This document shows, piece by piece, positions 59,877 through 64,000 of a stretch of DNA of 64,000 nucleotides. Both the position numbers and the translations under genes were made by a program. The DNA comes from DASRHT01 sp035293765 (GTDB lineage: Bacteria > Chloroflexota > Ktedonobacteria > Ktedonobacterales > Ktedonobacteraceae). Below the pieces are notes generated by a model, which was not told the DNA's origin, searched no databases, and saw only the letters and a program-made list of their open reading frames with translations. Within the stretch, counting starts at the first letter, position 1. Every line of letters begins with the position of its first letter. Location: NCBI GenBank assembly GCA_035293765.1, contig DATGMF010000022.1, positions 1 to 64,000 of the forward strand, read 5' to 3'.

Positions 59877-61220
59877 TCAAACGCTCCCTTTCGTCTTCGT
59901 CAAAAGAACAGGATGTTTTTCGGTTGTCCGTTCGTCTACACTCAATCGCTCCTCTTCCGCTTCAGGCTGGCGTTCCCACTGTGTAGAACTGGCGGCAGTG
60001 CCAAGCAAGCTGGCGATATGCATGTCGAGACGTTCGGTGAGCAAATCGTAATCGAATTGCTTCTCCGCCAGGATACGGCCCTGCCGCCCCATTGATCTCG
60101 CTCTATCGGGATGTCCGCGTAGATAACGGATCGCCGCTACCAGCGCAACTTCGTTTTCCGGCTCCACATATAGCGCGGCACGGGCTCCGACCGCGATCCG
60201 CCGCGCCTCCCCATCAACCCCCAAAAGAATGGGGCGGGCGCATGCCAGGGCTTCTAACATTTTGATCGGCATAGCCATCGCAGACATCGGAAGCTTGCGC
60301 AGCGAGACCAGACAGCAATCAGCAGCAGCCAGCAGACGAGGAACCTCCTCATGCGGAACGGCGTCCAGAAACGAGACGTTTTCAAGTCCGCTTCGGCGAA
60401 CACGCTCCATCAGTTGGCCCTTTGTCACACCGTTGCCAACAAACACGAAATGTATGTCGGGATCGTCCCGCATCATCTCCGCCGCTTTGAGAACGGTTTC
60501 AAGACTGTACAATAGCCCGTGGTTTCCGGCATGGAGCAGCGTGAAACGGTCATCCCAGCCCAACTCGGATCGAGCTTGCTGCTGAGGCTGTGGACAAAAC
60601 GTATGGATATTCACTCCATTTGTCAGGCAAAAGACCCGCCTGGGGGGAAGCCCATTGCGAACGAGCAGATCACGCAGAGGCTCAGACTGCGCCCATACCA
60701 GTCCGGCCCTGCGGTATGTTGACCACTCTAACCATCGTGCCAGCCTGATGATCATACGGTTGCGCAACACTCCAAGCTGAATAGCAACTTCAGGCCAGTG
60801 ATCCGAGATCATGAAAATAAAGGGGCAGCGTTTCCAGGATGCGAGCATACGACCGGCGATGGCATCGAGCAGAGGGGGCGATTGCACAATAATCACATCT
60901 GGCTCTCCTACTGCTTTTCCCCCAAGTAACGGCGCCAGCAGTGCAAAGGATAACTGGGAGATGACACGACGCACAAACGACGTATTCGGGCTCACAACAC
61001 TCCATACGCGGATCACGCGCACGCCATCAAAAAGCTCCTGCTGTAGCAAACGACCTCGATACGCTGGGGGCACAATACCATCAGGATAGCTGGGAACCGT
61101 TGTGAGGATAGTCACTCGATGCCCGCGTTTCACCAATCCTCTGGCTGTTTCGCTAATACATGCAGCAGCAGCAGCTTTTTCCGGTAAGTAATAGGGAGAG
61201 AGAAAGAGAATATGCGCCAC
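59877..61220 (-). CDS. GT4-family glycosyltransferase (WcaI/WbuB-like)
   Basis: 447 aa, GTG start with AAGGG 9 bases upstream. GT-B fold: ILFLSPYYLPEKAAAAACIS, GLVKRGHRVTILTTVPSYPD, VIIVQSPPLLDAIAGRML, LLHAGNHGLLYSLETVLKAA, FVFVGNGVTKGQL and MPIKMLEALACARPILLGVD. It is similar to WcaI/WbuB enzymes, which transfer fucose- or GalNAc-type sugars to lipid-linked intermediates; the donor cannot be fixed here. A C-terminal charged extension of about 40 residues (ERQPEAEEERLSVDERTTEK) follows. Confidence 0.93.
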   Translation of the reverse strand: MAHILFLSPYYLPEKAAAAACISETARGLVKRGHRVTILTTVPSYPDGIVPPAYRGRLLQQELFDGVRVIRVWSVVSPNTSFVRRVISQLSFALLAPLLGGKAVGEPDVIIVQSPPLLDAIAGRMLASWKRCPFIFMISDHWPEVAIQLGVLRNRMIIRLARWLEWSTYRRAGLVWAQSEPLRDLLVRNGLPPRRVFCLTNGVNIHTFCPQPQQQARSELGWDDRFTLLHAGNHGLLYSLETVLKAAEMMRDDPDIHFVFVGNGVTKGQLMERVRRSGLENVSFLDAVPHEEVPRLLAAADCCLVSLRKLPMSAMAMPIKMLEALACARPILLGVDGEARRIAVGARAALYVEPENEVALVAAIRYLRGHPDRARSMGRQGRILAEKQFDYDLLTERLDMHIASLLGTAASSTQWERQPEAEEERLSVDERTTEKHPVLLTKTKGSV

Positions 61221-61257
61221 GATTTCAACCCTTCATTGTAGATGTCAATAGCGTTGG

Positions 61258-61878
61258 TCAGATGGCACTGCTGGCAGCAAGAGCATCCCCACTCGTGACA
61301 ATTACTGCTTCATTGCAGTGAGTACACCGGCCGACAATGCTTGATGATGCTTGTTGAATGTCGGTGAGCGGGCGTCCGCAGCGGCACACATAGCCATGCA
61401 TCTTCGCCGGATTCCCATAAACCAGCGCAAAATCTGGAACCGAATGCGTGACCACCGAGCCCGCGCCAATCATGGCGAATGAGCCGATAGTGACATTGGG
61501 AATCACCATTACTCCGGCTCCAATAGAGGCCCCGTAGCGCACCAGGATATGACCAGCCTCCCAATCGTCCTTTCCCTGAAGCCGCCCGTCACGCGTGATG
61601 GCGCGAGGGAACATATCGTTACATAACGAAACACATGGTCCAATCATTACACCATCTTCTATAGCGGCTCCGTGACCGATCACCGTGTTGAACTGGATTT
61701 TGACACGGCTGCCGATGACGACGTCAAAATCGATGTACACCCCTTTGGCGATGTTACACTCGGCCCCAATCTGCGCTCCCGTACGCACCTGCGCATGGCT
61801 CCAGATGCGGGTTCCTACCCCGATTTGCACATTCGCTTCAACTTCAGCAAGCGGATGGATAAAAATGTTTTCGTTCAT
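61258..61878 (-). CDS. Left-handed beta-helix acetyltransferase (WbpD-like) with C-terminal Cys motif
   Basis: 206 aa. Hexapeptide repeats (IGVGTRIWSHAQVRTGAQIG, IGSRVKIQFNTVIGHGAAIE) and RYGASIGAGVMVIPNVTIGS build a left-handed beta helix that binds acetyl-CoA. WbpD enzymes acetylate the 3-amino group of UDP-2-acetamido-3-amino uronic acids. The end carries CRCG and RCTHCNE (two CxC/CxxC pairs), a likely zinc knuckle not usual for WbpD. AGGAAGG is 7 bases before ATG 61878. It is followed by the GT4 gene and preceded by a 230-bp gap. Confidence 0.87.
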   Translation of the reverse strand: MNENIFIHPLAEVEANVQIGVGTRIWSHAQVRTGAQIGAECNIAKGVYIDFDVVIGSRVKIQFNTVIGHGAAIEDGVMIGPCVSLCNDMFPRAITRDGRLQGKDDWEAGHILVRYGASIGAGVMVIPNVTIGSFAMIGAGSVVTHSVPDFALVYGNPAKMHGYVCRCGRPLTDIQQASSSIVGRCTHCNEAVIVTSGDALAASSAI

Positions 61879-62109
61879 AAGTCAGCCTTCCTAACATGTA
61901 TTTCCGTGAAACTCTTCTTATCAGCAAGGAGAACTTGCTATCACTTTTACCTTACTTTCAGTCCTATAAAAATATGTCTGAGATTATCAATTTGCAGGAG
62001 GTGTTCGAGATCGGTGGCTGGTTATTGGGGAGCTACGGTAGAGATGATTGTCAATATTGCTTGCCGGGCAATACTATCCCCTTTTTCTCTCCAGGGAAGC
62101 AGAGCGAGC

Positions 62110-63147
62110 TTATATCCTGCTTCCTACTTCTTGAGCAACTTTTGTCTCTGATGTTGCATCATATTCCTCGTGGGATGCGCCTGACAGTTCGATAGCCGTT
62201 TTTAAGACCGCCAGTCCATCTTCCCCTGTCACCGATGGCGAGGTATCGTTGCGCAGGGCTGCGACAACGTCTTCATATTCCAGGCGCAACGGTTCAGCCT
62301 TCTGCACCTTCAGCCGGGTCACTGCGCCCTCGCTTACGCCGTCGGGCGTGGACAACGCATTCTGGGTGGGCGGGGGACAATCATTCTCGTAGAAGTAGAG
62401 ATCCTGCGTCAGGTAGTTGATGAGATACATCCCTTTATCGCCGGTCACGCTCAGCTCGCGTATCTTTGTGGGGGTCAACCGGTTTACATCCAGCATCCCA
62501 ACGGCCCCGTTGGTAAATTGGAGCGTTCCTAGCATCAAGTCCTCATATTTGTGATGAATTCTGCGCCGGGTCTCGGCGTAGACTCGATCAATCTCGGCAT
62601 TGGTGAGATAGCGCATCACCTCCAGATCGTGCGTCGCCAGATCAAGCGTCACTCCCACATCGCGGATGCGCGGCGGGAACGGCCCGAGCCGTCGTGCGTG
62701 CAAATGGAATACCTGCCCCAGTTCTCCTTCCAGCAAACGCCGCTTTGCCTCAATCACGGCGGGATTAAACCGTTCGATGCTCCCTATAGCGATTTTTGCT
62801 CCCCTCAGTCGCGCCAGAGAGATCAACTTTCTGGCATCTTCGACAGTGGCGGCCATTGGTTTTTCAATCAGGACGTTGATGCCTTGATCCAGCGCGTGGG
62901 AAGCTACCTCATAATGCAAATATGTTGGCACAACCACCGATACAAGATCAGGTTGGACCGCTTTGATCATCTGGCGGTAGTCGGTGTATCCCGCCACATG
63001 GAAGCGGTTCAGCGCGAGTTTCAGCGTCGGCTCGTGCGTCTCTGCAATGCCAACAAGTTGGACCTCATCCCTGGCAAAGTCGCGGAGCAGTCGCAGGTGA
63101 TTCATCCCCATCATCCCTGCTCCAACGACAGCAATCTTTACACGCAA
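62110..63147 (-). CDS. Gfo/Idh/MocA-family oxidoreductase (WbpB-like)
   Basis: 345 aa. NAD-binding VVGAGMMGMNHLRLL at the start, then the family EKP (residues 95-97 in NVLIEKPMAATVED) and a C-terminal alpha/beta domain with RDVGVTLDLATHDLEVMRYL. WbpB-type members oxidise position 3 of UDP-GlcNAcA to feed the aminotransferase WbpE. TTG at 63147 appears to be the start, with GGAGG 10 bases upstream, overlapping the aminotransferase stop by 10 bases. The gene after it is the acetyltransferase, the order expected for that pathway. Confidence 0.88.
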   Translation of the reverse strand: MRVKIAVVGAGMMGMNHLRLLRDFARDEVQLVGIAETHEPTLKLALNRFHVAGYTDYRQMIKAVQPDLVSVVVPTYLHYEVASHALDQGINVLIEKPMAATVEDARKLISLARLRGAKIAIGSIERFNPAVIEAKRRLLEGELGQVFHLHARRLGPFPPRIRDVGVTLDLATHDLEVMRYLTNAEIDRVYAETRRRIHHKYEDLMLGTLQFTNGAVGMLDVNRLTPTKIRELSVTGDKGMYLINYLTQDLYFYENDCPPPTQNALSTPDGVSEGAVTRLKVQKAEPLRLEYEDVVAALRNDTSPSVTGEDGLAVLKTAIELSGASHEEYDATSETKVAQEVGSRI

Positions 63148-64000
63148 AGATTAAGTACCTCCCTCACAATTATTGCCATGTCATTCTCAGTCAAAGCCGG
63201 ATGTACCGGCAACGATAAGACCTCTTGCGCCGCCTTTTCCACTTCTGGCAACTGCCGGGACCATAGTTCATCCAGGTCAGGCTCAGTCTCTATTACTGGG
63301 GCAGTCCGCTCTCCGCCAGCCAATCTCGCGGCGCGGAAAGCTGGAGGTCCGCTGGCAGCTTTTCCGGCTATGCGGAAGAGTTCTGGTGCATTGCGGTAAA
63401 ATGGTTGCAAGTGCAGGGGATGGGGATAATAAATCGCTGCCGTGACCCCTCGCTCCCCTAATCTTCTGACCCACTCATCACGGTCGTGCCCATACGGAAC
63501 ACGAATGGTATATTGGTGAAATACATGATGATACCCCTTCTGTACCACAGGAGTTTGAATGAGAGAGCCAAGATGCCTGGTCAGATAGGCCGCATGTGCG
63601 ATGCGCGCCTCGTTAAACTGCTTCAGCTTTTTCAATTGTACCAACCCCAGAGCTGCCTGTATCTCCGTCATGCGCAGATTGAAGCCCATCATAATATGCG
63701 TATAGCGTTTCGGCTCACCATGACTGCGTAGCAGGCGCAATCGCTGGGCAATGAGCGGATCGTTCGTCGTGATCATGCCACCTTCGCCGGTGGTCATGTT
63801 TTTCGTGGGGTAAAATGAGAAGCACCCCGTCCCAAAGCTGCCGACGGCTTTCCCATTGATACAGGCCCCATGAGCCTGGCAAGCATCCTCGATCAGATAC
63901 AGGTTATGTTCCGTTGCGAGCGTTTCCAGTTTCTCCATGTCGCATGGATTGCCATAGAGATGAACTGGCAGTATCGCTTTCGTACACCTGGTAATCGCAG
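63138..64000 (-). CDS. DegT/DnrJ/EryC1/StrS aminotransferase, 5' end outside the window (WbpE-like)
   Basis: Partial, at least 287 codons, open to the right edge. It reads KAILPVHLYGNPCDMEKLET, then IEDACQAHGA (PLP phosphate and Asp contact), FSFYPTKNMTTGEGGMIT with the PLP Lys, and RLLRSHGE. This class transaminates nucleotide 3-keto sugars with glutamate. An internal ATG at 63938 is not the start because homology continues upstream. With the next two genes it fits a UDP-2,3-diacetamido-2,3-dideoxy-uronic acid pathway. Confidence 0.92.
   Translation of the reverse strand, partial: AITRCTKAILPVHLYGNPCDMEKLETLATEHNLYLIEDACQAHGACINGKAVGSFGTGCFSFYPTKNMTTGEGGMITTNDPLIAQRLRLLRSHGEPKRYTHIMMGFNLRMTEIQAALGLVQLKKLKQFNEARIAHAAYLTRHLGSLIQTPVVQKGYHHVFHQYTIRVPYGHDRDEWVRRLGERGVTAAIYYPHPLHLQPFYRNAPELFRIAGKAASGPPAFRAARLAGGERTAPVIETEPDLDELWSRQLPEVEKAAQEVLSLPVHPALTENDMAIIVREVLNLCV

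Overview
The window looks like chromosomal DNA of a large-genome, moderately GC-rich bacterium. My best inference is a Ktedonobacteria-type Chloroflexota. The basis is the mixture of Actinobacteria-like families (SCO6745-type protein, F420-type luciferase-like oxidoreductases, DinB, carboxymuconolactone decarboxylase family), AAA proteins with HTH or membrane domains, TnpB debris and short dispersed repeats. No rRNA, tRNA or CRISPR array was seen, so taxonomy is inference only.

Layout. 1-12.9 kb: glycogen branching enzyme and a LOG-family protein; a secreted EXORDIUM-like protein; a sugar-acid pair on the minus strand (UxaA/GarD-type dehydratase and a LarA-family isomerase); a threonine aldolase-like enzyme coupled by ATGA overlap to a Ser/Thr kinase; and a rifampicin phosphotransferase-like protein convergent with it. 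13-19.5 kb: two secreted proteins, a TPR protein, a zinc-ribbon gene broken at a 9-base G tract, a small membrane protein, and repeat-rich gaps. 19.6-22.2 kb: a TPP enzyme divergent from a MarR regulator with a 15-bp palindrome between them. 22.3-24.4 kb: an accessory island with a small XRE regulator under an operator-flanked promoter, a structured RNA-like leader, an unknown ORF and a TnpB that has lost its catalytic middle in frame. 24.5-34.3 kb: oxidoreductases, esterase, efflux and catabolic genes, with three decayed gene fragments. 34.4-40.4 kb: a sugar ABC importer without its ATPase, then APH-, VOC- and DinB-family genes. 40.4-45.3 kb: a transposon-end remnant, a small membrane protein and two adjacent ATPases (XRE-AAA and multi-TM-AAA), the best candidate here for an undescribed system. 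45.3-49.2 kb: a large M19-like metallohydrolase, two unannotated-size membrane microproteins and a DRG/Obg-like GTPase.

49.4-64 kb: a minus-strand exopolysaccharide operon whose start lies beyond the right edge. Transcription runs from a DegT aminotransferase through a Gfo/Idh/MocA dehydrogenase, a left-handed beta-helix acetyltransferase, a GT4, a priming sugar transferase, a Wzz/BY-kinase, an O-antigen-ligase-like polymerase, a C5-epimerase-GT4 fusion, a flippase-GT4 fusion and a final GT4. Most junctions overlap or are a few bases apart. The first three enzymes resemble the WbpE/WbpB/WbpD set for di-N-acetylated uronic acids, which fits a later uronate C5-epimerase domain.

Recurring non-coding themes are dispersed repeats that sit at gene 3' ends and supply stop codons, paired hairpins around gene fragments, and dyad operators in divergent intergenic regions.
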